Shown: positions 26,637 through 33,976 of the stretch, piece by piece
Numbering within the stretch: the first letter of the stretch is position 1
Layout of the letters: every line of letters starts with the position of its first letter
Source of the DNA: Micromonospora matsumotoense
Lineage (GTDB): Bacteria > Actinomycetota > Actinomycetes > Mycobacteriales > Micromonosporaceae
DNA length: 64,000 bases
Direction: 5' to 3'
NCBI RefSeq assembly: GCF_900091525.1
Contig: NZ_FMCU01000002.1
Location: forward strand, 434,001-498,000
Notes under the pieces: generated by a model
The model's input: only the letters and a program-made list of their open reading frames with translations
What the model was told of the DNA's origin: nothing
Database searches by the model: none
Translations under genes and position numbers: made by a program

Positions 26637-28175
26637 CTAGGTGAGGAAGCTCTTGAGCTCGAAGACGAGTTTGCGGATGTGACCGGAGAGGACCGGGGTG
26701 CCCAGGTCCTTGAGGCGCTGCCGGAACCAGGGGTTGACGCTTTGCTGGCCGGAGCTGCTGACCGAGCCGACCGGGATGAACCGCACCCCGGAGCGGTGCA
26801 CCGCCTCGATGCCGTCGAACAACGGTTGAGAGCGGTTGAACTCGTAGAAGTCCGAGATCCACACCAGCACCGTGTTGCGCGGCTCGACGATCTTGGGGCG
26901 GGCCATCGCCATCGCCACCGGCCCGTCGTTGCCGCCGCCGAGCTTGGTGCGCAGCAGCACCTCGAACGGGTCGTGCACCCACGGGGTCAGGTCCAACGCC
27001 CGGGTGTCGTACGCGATCAGGTGCACGTCCACCTTGGGCAGCCCGGCGAAGATCGAGGCCAGGATGGTGCAGTTGACCATCGAGTCGACCATCGACCCGG
27101 ACTGGTCCACCACCACGATCAACCGGGACGGAGTGGTCTTGCGGGCGGTCTGCCGGTAATAGAGCCGGTCGACGTAGAGGCGCTCGTCCTCCGGGCTCCA
27201 GTTGGTGAGGTTCTGCCAGATGGTGCGGTCCAGATCGAGGTTGCGGTAGACCCGCTTCGGCGGCACCGACCGGTCGATCGCGCCGACGGTGGTCTGCTCG
27301 ACCTGGGTCCGCAGCACCTCGGCGACCTCGTCGACGTACCGCCGGATCAGCGACTTCGCGTTGGCCAGCGCCACCCCGGACAGGTTCGCCTTGTCCCGCA
27401 GCAGCTGCTCGATCAGCGACATGCTGGGGGTGAGCTGGCTGGCCAGCTTCGGATCGGCCAGCACCTCGCGCAGGTGCATCCGGCGCACCAGGTCGGCCTC
27501 CAGGTTGCCGAGGGTGCCGCCCAGCCCGGTGCCGCCCTGCCGGCGCAGCTCACCCGGCGGGCAGCCGAGCGCCTGCTCGAACCAGCCCGCGTCGGACTGC
27601 CAGCGGGCCAACTGACCGGCGCTGACCGGCCCCGACCCGGTGCCGAAGACGTTGAGCAGCAGCTTCGACACCAGCGCGGCTCGGCGGACCTCGGCCTCGC
27701 CCGGCCGGTGCCTGCCGAGGTCGCCGGAAGCCGGACCGCCGGCGGTGTCGGCCCCGCCCGACGCGGTCGCACCGTCACCGCTGGTCCCGTCCTCGTCGCC
27801 GGGGGCGGCGGGACCGCCGGCGGTGTCGGGGACGCCGCTGGTGCTGTCGGGGTCGGCGGCGGTCGTGGGGTCGGCGGGGGCGGCGAGCAGGCCGCGCAGT
27901 TCGTCGGCGAGCACGGGGAAGCGCTGCACGACAGTGTCCACCGAGACGGTCGGGTCCAGCAGGGCTGCGGGCAGGCCGAGGTCGTCGACCACGGCCACGC
28001 TCGCCGACTCCAGGGTGGGCTGCTCGTCGGGGTCGAACAGTCGGCCCAGCAACCGCCAGTAGAGCACCTGCCGGCGGTTCTCGGCGGCCAGGTCGCCCGG
28101 GGTCACGGCGTCGTCGCCCGGTGGCACGGCGTCGCCCGGCGGCGTGGTGTCGCTCATTGCGGTGGGTTCGGTCAT
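26637..28175 (-). CDS. vWA-domain protein, CoxE-like partner of the MoxR ATPase
   Basis: A 512-residue protein. ATG 28175 overlaps the preceding stop (ATGA). A low-complexity Pro/Asp/Gly segment separates an N-terminal helical domain from the middle. The vWA domain has an intact MIDAS DQSGSMVDS (DxSxS) near residue 355, a central Thr in TKLGGGNDGP, and the third metal ligand Asp in VLVWISDFYEFN. The pattern and the position next to a MoxR gene match CoxE/YehP-type vWA proteins, whose metal-dependent binding recruits substrate to the AAA ring. The stop is 14 nt from the ATPase start, with AGGAGA between. Confidence 0.88.
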   Translation of the reverse strand: MTEPTAMSDTTPPGDAVPPGDDAVTPGDLAAENRRQVLYWRLLGRLFDPDEQPTLESASVAVVDDLGLPAALLDPTVSVDTVVQRFPVLADELRGLLAAPADPTTAADPDSTSGVPDTAGGPAAPGDEDGTSGDGATASGGADTAGGPASGDLGRHRPGEAEVRRAALVSKLLLNVFGTGSGPVSAGQLARWQSDAGWFEQALGCPPGELRRQGGTGLGGTLGNLEADLVRRMHLREVLADPKLASQLTPSMSLIEQLLRDKANLSGVALANAKSLIRRYVDEVAEVLRTQVEQTTVGAIDRSVPPKRVYRNLDLDRTIWQNLTNWSPEDERLYVDRLYYRQTARKTTPSRLIVVVDQSGSMVDSMVNCTILASIFAGLPKVDVHLIAYDTRALDLTPWVHDPFEVLLRTKLGGGNDGPVAMAMARPKIVEPRNTVLVWISDFYEFNRSQPLFDGIEAVHRSGVRFIPVGSVSSSGQQSVNPWFRQRLKDLGTPVLSGHIRKLVFELKSFLT

Positions 28176-29566
28176 CGGCGCAGCAACCGTCCCGCGCGTT
28201 CGCGCAGCACGGCCACGGCGTCGCCCGACCTGGCCTCGGCCTTCGCCACCTTCGGGTCGGTCACCCCGTCGGCCCAGTCGCCGTTGTGCGCCTCGACCGG
28301 CCGGCGTTTGACGGTGGCCTGCACCGCCAGCGGCTGCACCAGCCACCGGCCGTCGTCCCAACGCACCAGGCCCAGGCAGGACGACGAGGCGGCGACCAGC
28401 GCGGGAGTGAGCGGCCCACTGGCCGGCAACCGGTCGAGGGCGACCGCGAGGCGGTGCCCGTCGAGGTCGACGGCCAGCCCGCCGTCGTGCACGACGTAGC
28501 CCTCCAGCAGCACCGGCTCGGCGATCGCCACCGGGTGTCGGTCCAGCGGCGGGATGGCCGTCGCCGCCGCCGTGCCGAGCAGCACCCGGGCGGTGGCGAA
28601 CGGGTCGGCGGGCTCGCCCGCCTGCGCCTGCCCGTCGACCCAGTGCAGGTCGCCACCCTGCGCCGGCAGGTCGATGACGGCCAGCGCCCGTCGCTGCGCG
28701 ATCGCGGTGAGCAGCACGGGGTACGCCGACAACAGCCGCCACACCGCGGGCCCACCGATCGTGGCGACCTTGGCCGCGCCCACCGTCACCCGGACCAACC
28801 GGGGCGCGGTGGCGTCGGCCGGTTCGAGGATCGCGTGCAGTTGCACCTGGACGGCGGTCTCGTGCTCGTGGACGTCGACCCCGAGCGGCAGCAGTCGACC
28901 GGTGACCCGTTCGGTGGCGGTCACCGTGGCCGGGGCGGGCCCGTCCTGGGCGAGCAGCACACCCCGGGCCCACAGGTCCGCCCAGCGGCGTACCGGCACC
29001 TGCGGCATGGTCGCCACCGGCAGCCCGGCCCGCAGTTCGGCGGCGAGCCCGTCGAGCAGCACCGCCAGCCGGCGCGACTCCGGCTCGGCCAGCGCCGCCT
29101 CGACCGGCGTCCCGACGGCGGAGAGCAGCTCGTGGTCGACGCCGCGCCAACCGGCGAGGGCGGTCTCGTGCAGCCAGGACCGGGCGGCGGCGCGGGCGGG
29201 GGAGGGGTCACCCGCTTCGCCGGTCGGCGCCCACGGGGTCCGGTGCCGCCCGAGGGCGGTGTCGAGCTGGTCGAGCAGGGCGTCGTGGGTCGCGCCGAGC
29301 AGCGCCGTCCGGGCGCCGGCCAGCGCGGCCAGATGTTCCTGCCCGACCGAGCCGGCGGTCACCTTGCCCACCGCCTCGGCCCCCCGTTCGCCCAGCGGGG
29401 TGCCCGCCACCGCGCCGGCCAGGGCCGTCAACGCGGTGGCGTCCTGTTCGCCGACCCGGGCGAAGCCCCGCAGCAGGGCGTCGTCGAAGCCGGCGACCAC
29501 GTCGTCGGCGTCGGTCAGCCCGGTGGGGGTGCTGTCGCGCAGCTGCGCCAGCTGCGTGCCGAGCAT
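28172..29566 (-). CDS. DUF5691-like protein of the MoxR/vWA operon
   Basis: A 464-residue cytoplasmic protein rich in Ala and Leu helices, with no signal peptide or catalytic motif that I can name. Its place between a SWIM-type zinc protein and a vWA protein, plus the segments RTALLGATHDALLDQL and IPPLDRHPVAIAEPVLLEGY, suit the DUF5691 proteins that accompany these operons. A C-terminal segment (ALVAASSSCLGLVRWDDGRW) looks beta-rich. ATG 29566 shares one base with the upstream stop, so translation is coupled. The family assignment rests mostly on context. Confidence 0.6.
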   Translation of the reverse strand: MLGTQLAQLRDSTPTGLTDADDVVAGFDDALLRGFARVGEQDATALTALAGAVAGTPLGERGAEAVGKVTAGSVGQEHLAALAGARTALLGATHDALLDQLDTALGRHRTPWAPTGEAGDPSPARAAARSWLHETALAGWRGVDHELLSAVGTPVEAALAEPESRRLAVLLDGLAAELRAGLPVATMPQVPVRRWADLWARGVLLAQDGPAPATVTATERVTGRLLPLGVDVHEHETAVQVQLHAILEPADATAPRLVRVTVGAAKVATIGGPAVWRLLSAYPVLLTAIAQRRALAVIDLPAQGGDLHWVDGQAQAGEPADPFATARVLLGTAAATAIPPLDRHPVAIAEPVLLEGYVVHDGGLAVDLDGHRLAVALDRLPASGPLTPALVAASSSCLGLVRWDDGRWLVQPLAVQATVKRRPVEAHNGDWADGVTDPKVAKAEARSGDAVAVLRERAGRLLRR

Positions 29567-30069
29567 CAGCGACCTGCCCCGGTGGAGGGGAACCAGTGCA
29601 GCTCGGGCAGCACGGTGGTGCTGGCCGGGAACTCCAGGTAGGCCAGATGGCGCAGGAACCGGCTGAACACCACCGCGGCCGAGGTCGGCTCGTGCCGGGC
29701 GTCGAGCCGGGACAGCAGCTCGACGCCGGTCTGCGTGCCGTCACCGGCGTCGACCCGCAGGTAGCGGGCGACCCGGTCGACGCCGTACTGGAGCACGGCC
29801 TCGTCGGCGAGGGACTCCAGGTGCTTGCAGGGCGCGCCGCGCAGCCCGCCGCAGGGCCGGTTGTTGTTGGTGCTGCAATGGTAGGCGTGGCTGCCGGCGG
29901 TCACCGACGAGACGTACACCCGCTCGATGTCGGACCCGCTGGACACCACCCCCTGCAACCGCCCGTCGGCCAGCTCGACGAAGGGCACCTTGGCCAGCTT
30001 GCGGGGCCGGGCCGGCGGCACCACCGCCAGCACGCTCCGCCGCCGCGCGGCCCCGTCAGCGTCCGTCAC
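29566..30069 (-). CDS. SWIM-type zinc-finger-like protein, first gene of the MoxR/vWA operon
   Basis: A 167-residue protein. GTG 30069 is preceded by GGAGG at 7 nt; the frame upstream is not used. The centre carries SHAYHCSTNNNRPCGGLRG followed by APCKHLESL, i.e. a C-x8-C-x7-C-x-H array of the SWIM zinc-finger type. The C-terminal half is helical (FSRFLRHLAYLEFPAS). SWIM domains mediate DNA or protein contacts. As the promoter-proximal gene of a five-gene set with 1-4 nt overlaps, it is probably made in stoichiometric amounts with the vWA and DUF5691-like proteins. Confidence 0.75.
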   Translation of the reverse strand: MTDADGAARRRSVLAVVPPARPRKLAKVPFVELADGRLQGVVSSGSDIERVYVSSVTAGSHAYHCSTNNNRPCGGLRGAPCKHLESLADEAVLQYGVDRVARYLRVDAGDGTQTGVELLSRLDARHEPTSAAVVFSRFLRHLAYLEFPASTTVLPELHWFPSTGAGR

Positions 30070-30344
30070 CGCACGTCCTCCCACCCGCCGTAACACCGGC
30101 GTCGACCATGGTTGATGGCGCGCGCCGGCCGAGGCCGGCGTCGCCGTGACCACAAGATCATGGCCCCCGGGTACGACAGTTCCCGGGGTGGCGACCATCC
30201 GGTGCGCGGGCCGTCCGGTGCTCCCGATGATCGTTGGCGGACGTCCCGGGAGGGCGGCCGGCACCCGGTTGGCCGGTGGCGCGGACGGCGTGGACCGCAC
30301 CGCGCACCCCCACCGCCACCCCACCCATCTGGAATGCCGCTCCC
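30070..30344. other. 275-bp intergenic region, probable divergent promoters
   Basis: It separates the five-gene minus-strand operon from the DinB-like gene. There is no gene or clear palindrome. The sequence CGCCGGCCGAGGCCGGCG near 30123-30140 is strongly self-complementary and may form a hairpin. Confidence 0.4.
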
Positions 30345-30376
30345 ATGACCGCCTTCCCCCGACCTTCGCCGATCAG

Positions 30377-30913
30377 GTGGTCGCCCAGCCGGTCCGTGCC
30401 CAGTTCGAGGCGTTCCTCGACGAGCACCGCAGCGCGCTACGCAGCTGTCTGGACGGGTGGACCGAGAAACAGGCACGCCGATCGTTGGTGGCCTCCCAGA
30501 CCACGCTGCTGGGCCTGGTGAAGCATGCGACCTTCGTGGGGAAGGTCTGGTTCGACGAGGCCGTCACGGGGCGGTCGCGCGCCGAGATCGGCATCCCCGC
30601 CACGTCGGACCAGTCGTTCGTCCTCGCCGACGACGACACGGTCGCCGCCGTGCAGCAGGCCCATCGGGAGGCCTGCGCCGCGTCGCGGCGGGCGACGGCC
30701 GCCCTGGGTCTGGACGACGTCCTGTCCGGGCACCGGCGGGGCCCGTGCCCGTTGCGGTGGGTGTACCTCCACGTGCTGCGGGAGTTGGCCCAGCACTGCG
30801 GGCACGCGGACATCCTGCGGGAGCAGTTCGTCGATGCTCAGCCCACGGGGTCGGTCCGCCCGGCCGCCGTCGGGGCGCCTGCGCCGACCGGGGCGGGGTG
30901 CGACACCACCTGA
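30377..30913 (+). CDS. DinB-family protein, N-terminus probably frameshifted
   Basis: A 178-residue reading (from the in-frame GTG at 30377) of a DinB/DUF664 four-helix protein. Metal-site histidines are seen in GLVKHATFV and, near the end, LAQHCGHADILRE. The best natural start, ATG 30345, is in a different frame. Inserting one base in the C5 run at 30355-30359 would fuse it to this frame and give MTAFPPTFADQVV, the expected DinB N-terminus. So the gene either carries a 1-nt deletion in the homopolymer (real or sequencing) or uses an unusual internal GTG without a clear ribosome site. Relatives are thiol-dependent transferases or stress-related, of unclear substrate. Confidence 0.7.
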   Translation: MVAQPVRAQFEAFLDEHRSALRSCLDGWTEKQARRSLVASQTTLLGLVKHATFVGKVWFDEAVTGRSRAEIGIPATSDQSFVLADDDTVAAVQQAHREACAASRRATAALGLDDVLSGHRRGPCPLRWVYLHVLRELAQHCGHADILREQFVDAQPTGSVRPAAVGAPAPTGAGCDTT

Positions 30914-30926
30914 CCGTGGGGCCGTG

Positions 30927-31154
30927 CTAGCGGTCCCGGTTGCGGGGGTGCCGCTTGGCCGTGCGTTCGTTGCCGTGTTTGTAGTTGCCGGTGAGGCGCG
31001 CCATCAGCTCCTGCGGATCGTCGCTGTCCACGTCGACCAGGAACCGGGCTGCGGCGGCACCCCGGAGCACCGAGGCGGGGCGGCCGTGGTGCAGCACTTC
31101 CACGTCCCCGTTCTTGCGGAGACGATAGGTGAATCCCTCGGGGGTGCCAGACAT
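30927..31154 (-). CDS. small conserved-type protein of unknown function
   Basis: A 75-residue basic protein. The N-terminal half forms a short beta hairpin (GFTYRLRKNGDVEVLHHGR), followed by an Ala-rich helix (VLRGAAAARFLVDV) and a DPQELMARLTGNYKHGNER tail. Codon use is normal for the genome and the composition is unlike the shadows around it. It converges with the DinB gene, 13 nt apart. I do not recognise a family. Confidence 0.65.
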   Translation of the reverse strand: MSGTPEGFTYRLRKNGDVEVLHHGRPASVLRGAAAARFLVDVDSDDPQELMARLTGNYKHGNERTAKRHPRNRDR

Positions 31155-31306
31155 CGTTCCATCGTCCTCGCGGACCGGCTCGCACGCGACCGGATTAGCC
31201 GCTCCGAGGAGTCGTCGTATCGATCATCGCGAGGTGGGGTCCGGCCACCGACCGTGACCCGGATCGACGTGTCCTCGCTGTCGACGGCCGCCCGCGCCCC
31301 GGGCCG

Positions 31307-31663
31307 TCAGTCGTCGTACTGGACCAGGCAGAACTCGTGACCCTCCGGGTCGGCCATGACCACGACCACACCCTGTTCGTGGTCGTGCCGCTCACCGGTG
31401 TACCTGCCACCGAGGTCGATGACCGTGGCCATGGCCTCGTCGACGTGGTCGACGGCGACGTCGAGGTGGAGCCGTACCTTGCCCGTCCGGGGCTCCGGCA
31501 CCGGCTGGAACACCAGCCGTGGCTGTGGGTCACCCCGCTCGCCGAGGTAGACCCAGCCCTCCTGCGACGGGCCGGGTTCCCGACCGAGCAGGACGCCCCA
31601 GAACCGGGCCACCCGCTCGGGGTCGAGGCAGTCGATCGTGACACCGGACCAGACGTTCGCCAT
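31307..31663 (-). CDS. VOC-superfamily (glyoxalase/bleomycin-resistance fold) protein
   Basis: A 118-residue single-module protein of the VOC fold. It begins with a beta-alpha-beta opening VTIDCLDPERVARFWGVLLG and ends with the typical ADPEGHEFCLVQYDD; the middle KVRLHLDVAVDHVDEAMATV gives the second paired strand-helix. The Asp-Pro-Glu-Gly-x-Glu signature is the usual metal/Glu site. The substrate is unknown; such genes often encode small-molecule detoxification or isomerase proteins. Confidence 0.8.
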   Translation of the reverse strand: MANVWSGVTIDCLDPERVARFWGVLLGREPGPSQEGWVYLGERGDPQPRLVFQPVPEPRTGKVRLHLDVAVDHVDEAMATVIDLGGRYTGERHDHEQGVVVVMADPEGHEFCLVQYDD

Positions 31664-31931
31664 CGGCTGATCATGACAGAACGCCGGTCGGCCGTCCGGT
31701 CACGTCGCTGCCCGCCCGCCCGGCCTGCCGGGCGGGTCGGTCCCGGTCAGCCGTCGTCGCGGCTCGCCATCGCCGGTCGACGTGGTCCATGTCGCCGGCC
31801 TACCTGGTCCCTCGCGCCGGTGTGTCGGGACAGCTCACGCCTGCCGCACCACCCCGGCCGGGCCGGTGGGGCGTTGACCGCCCGGGTGGTCGCCGAGCAG
31901 GTGGCGCGGCGGGAGCGCGAACCCCGAAGCC

Positions 31932-32486
31932 CTAGACCTCCAGCCGCAGCCCGGCCCACCGGCCGCACCACCCCTTGGCCGTCACGCGCTCGCGTACCTT
32001 CGCGCGGCCTGCGGCGTGGTCGAAGGCCGGTGAGGGGCGGACGACCATGCCGACCAGGTCGGCCACGCCGTGGCAGCACACCAGGTGGACCGAGTCACCC
32101 CGCAGGGTGACCGCGACGCAGGTGGCCGTCTCGGGCCAGCGCGATATCGCGTCCAGGGTGCCGAGGTAGGGACCGTCGCCGTTGCGCAGGTGCATCCGTG
32201 CCTGGTTGCGGATCTCCCATGGCACCCCGGGCAGGAGCGTCGCGGCCCGGGCCTCGGCGCGGGTCTCCTCACGGGGGTCCCGCTCCTGCGGGTCGAAGTA
32301 GGCGACGTCCACATCGCGCGGCGGCGCGGCCGGCAGGTCGCTGATCGCGTCCCAGACCCGGTTGCGGACGAAGCCGGCACCGATCCACCAGTCCGGCAGA
32401 CCGAGGTCGGCGGTGGCCCGGAGCACTCTCATCGCCGCCGGGTCCGACTCGATGAGGCCCACCACGTCCTGTGTGCTCACGACCAC
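31932..32486 (-). CDS. nucleotidyltransferase-like protein (COG3575 type)
   Basis: A 184-residue protein. Features of the family are LGLPDWWIGAGFVRNRVWDA, the DVDVAYFDP acidic pair, the long alpha-helical PREETRAEARA, and RMHLRNGDGPYLGTLDAIS before ETATCVAVTL. This is the nucleotidyltransferase-fold group often annotated as DUF925/COG3575; activity is not established. GTG codons at 32486 and 32480 are both possible starts. Confidence 0.7.
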   Translation of the reverse strand: MVVSTQDVVGLIESDPAAMRVLRATADLGLPDWWIGAGFVRNRVWDAISDLPAAPPRDVDVAYFDPQERDPREETRAEARAATLLPGVPWEIRNQARMHLRNGDGPYLGTLDAISRWPETATCVAVTLRGDSVHLVCCHGVADLVGMVVRPSPAFDHAAGRAKVRERVTAKGWCGRWAGLRLEV

Positions 32487-32522
32487 CCCGAGGAGCCTAG
32501 AGCAGCGCCCGTCCGGCCCGGG

Positions 32523-33125
32523 TCACCGTGGCCGGGACGGGTCGTCGCCGAAGGCCGCCGCGAGCGCCATCGTGATCAGGTCGGCCAGGTCGGTGCGCCC
32601 GTCGTCCTGTGCCCACCGCACCAACGCGGTGTGCATGACGGCCAGGCAGGCACTGGCCGCCGCCGCCGCGCGGAAGGCCGCATCGGGATCGGTGGCCTCG
32701 TCCCCGAGCCCGTCCACGATGGCCTGTTGCAGCAGGTGGTGGTTGTCCAGGTGCCGGGCGCGCAGGGCGGGCGTCGAGATCATCAGCCGCAGGCGGGCCA
32801 GCAAGAACCGGTCGTCACCGGCGGTGAGCGTACGCGCCGACTCGACGAGCGCGGTGCCGATCCGGCGTACGAGGGGCTGCCCGGCCGGTGTCGCGGCGAT
32901 GCGGTCGGCGACCAGTGGCCCGTTCTGGTCGGCCAGCACGAGATCCTCCTTGGTCGGGAAGTGCCGGTAGACCGTCATCGGGGACACCCCCGCCGCCGCG
33001 GCGACGTCGTTCACCGTCGTGCCGTCGTAGCCGCGCCGGACGAACAACCGCACCGCGTGCGCCTGGATCATGCGCTGCGTCTCGGCCCGTCGCTGGTCCC
33101 GCAGGGTGGAGTGCCGCTCATTCAC
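32523..33125 (-). CDS. TetR-family transcriptional repressor
   Basis: A 200-residue regulator, reading from GTG 33125 (VNERHSTLRDQRRAETQR). The longer frame to 33176 would start inside the operator. The helix-turn-helix is VRRGYDGTTVNDVAAAAGVS followed by PMTVYRHFPTKEDLVLAD, the classic TetR core. The C-terminal 130 residues are the helical ligand domain. It is divergent from an SDR gene with a 53-bp gap that is full of repeats, so autoregulation and control of the SDR gene are expected. The ligand is unknown. Confidence 0.88.
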   Translation of the reverse strand: MNERHSTLRDQRRAETQRMIQAHAVRLFVRRGYDGTTVNDVAAAAGVSPMTVYRHFPTKEDLVLADQNGPLVADRIAATPAGQPLVRRIGTALVESARTLTAGDDRFLLARLRLMISTPALRARHLDNHHLLQQAIVDGLGDEATDPDAAFRAAAAASACLAVMHTALVRWAQDDGRTDLADLITMALAAAFGDDPSRPR

Positions 33126-33158
33126 GTGATAGACACTACCTTGGTGATAGTGACTACC
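33126..33158. promoter_or_regulatory. tandem/palindromic operator in the TetR-SDR divergent promoter
   Basis: Two 15-bp direct copies, GTGATAGACACTACC (33126-33140) and GTGATAGTGACTACC (33144-33158), differ at two bases and have an 18-bp period. The stretch between them also forms the inverted repeat CACTA-N9-TAGTG. The block overlaps both promoters, directly after the TetR start. Confidence 0.6.
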
Positions 33159-33178
33159 AAGTGGGGAGTGGCTCACAC

Positions 33179-33943
33179 ATGAGCGACCTGAGCGGCAGGA
33201 CGGCCCTGGTGACCGGGGCGTCGCGGGGCATCGGACAGGCGATCGCGGTCCGGCTGGCCGCGCGGGGAGCGGCCGTCATCGCGCACTTCGGCACGGGCGA
33301 GGGCGGCGCGCTGGCGACGGTCGACCAGATCGGGCGGGCCGGTGGGACGGCGTACGCCGTCGGCGCGGAACTGGGTGTGGACGGAGATGTCGAGACGCTG
33401 TTCGCCGGGGTGGCGGCGAGCCTGGCCGGGCGACCACTGGACATCCTGGTCAACAACGCGGCAGCGCCACCCGCCGGCCCGCTCGGCGTCACCACCCGGG
33501 CCGCCTTCGACCGGCTGTTCGCGGTCAACGTCCGCGCGCCGTACTTCATCATCGAACGGGCGTTGCCGCTGCTGCGCGACGGCGGTCGGATCATCACGAT
33601 CTCGTCCGTGGCGACCCGGATGGCCAACCCGGACCAGACGTCGTTCGCCATGACCAAGGGCGCGGTGGAGACGATGACCCTGGCCCTGGCAAACCAGCTC
33701 GGGGCCCGGGGCGTCACGGTGAACGCGGTCGCGCCCGGCGCCACCCGGACCGCGACCAACTCACCGGCCTTCGCCACGCCGGGCCTGGTCGAGTTGATCA
33801 CCTCGATGACGGCCCTCGACCGGCTGGGTGGGCCCGGTGACGTCGCCGACGTGGTCGCGTTCCTCGCCTCCGACGCCGCACGCTGGGTCACCGGGCAGGT
33901 CATCGACGCCAGCGGCGGCCTCTTCCTGGGCCCGCGCGCCTGA
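33179..33943 (+). CDS. short-chain dehydrogenase/reductase with Tyr-to-Phe change in the active site
   Basis: A 254-residue classical SDR. It has the cofactor loop TGASRGIGQ (about 12-20), NNAA near 98, catalytic Ser in ISSVATRM, and VNAVAPGATRT. The usual YxxxK catalytic pair reads FAMTK: the Tyr is replaced by Phe (codon TTC; TAC would restore Tyr). The Lys is intact. ATG 33179 follows GGGGAG. It is divergent from a TetR repressor with a shared operator, implying an inducible oxidoreductase. The Phe substitution suggests either a non-canonical mechanism, a binding/regulatory role, or a recent loss-of-function mutation. Confidence 0.85.
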   Translation: MSDLSGRTALVTGASRGIGQAIAVRLAARGAAVIAHFGTGEGGALATVDQIGRAGGTAYAVGAELGVDGDVETLFAGVAASLAGRPLDILVNNAAAPPAGPLGVTTRAAFDRLFAVNVRAPYFIIERALPLLRDGGRIITISSVATRMANPDQTSFAMTKGAVETMTLALANQLGARGVTVNAVAPGATRTATNSPAFATPGLVELITSMTALDRLGGPGDVADVVAFLASDAARWVTGQVIDASGGLFLGPRA

Positions 33944-33976
33944 CGTCGGCCCGGCGACCCGCGATCGCCGGCCGGT

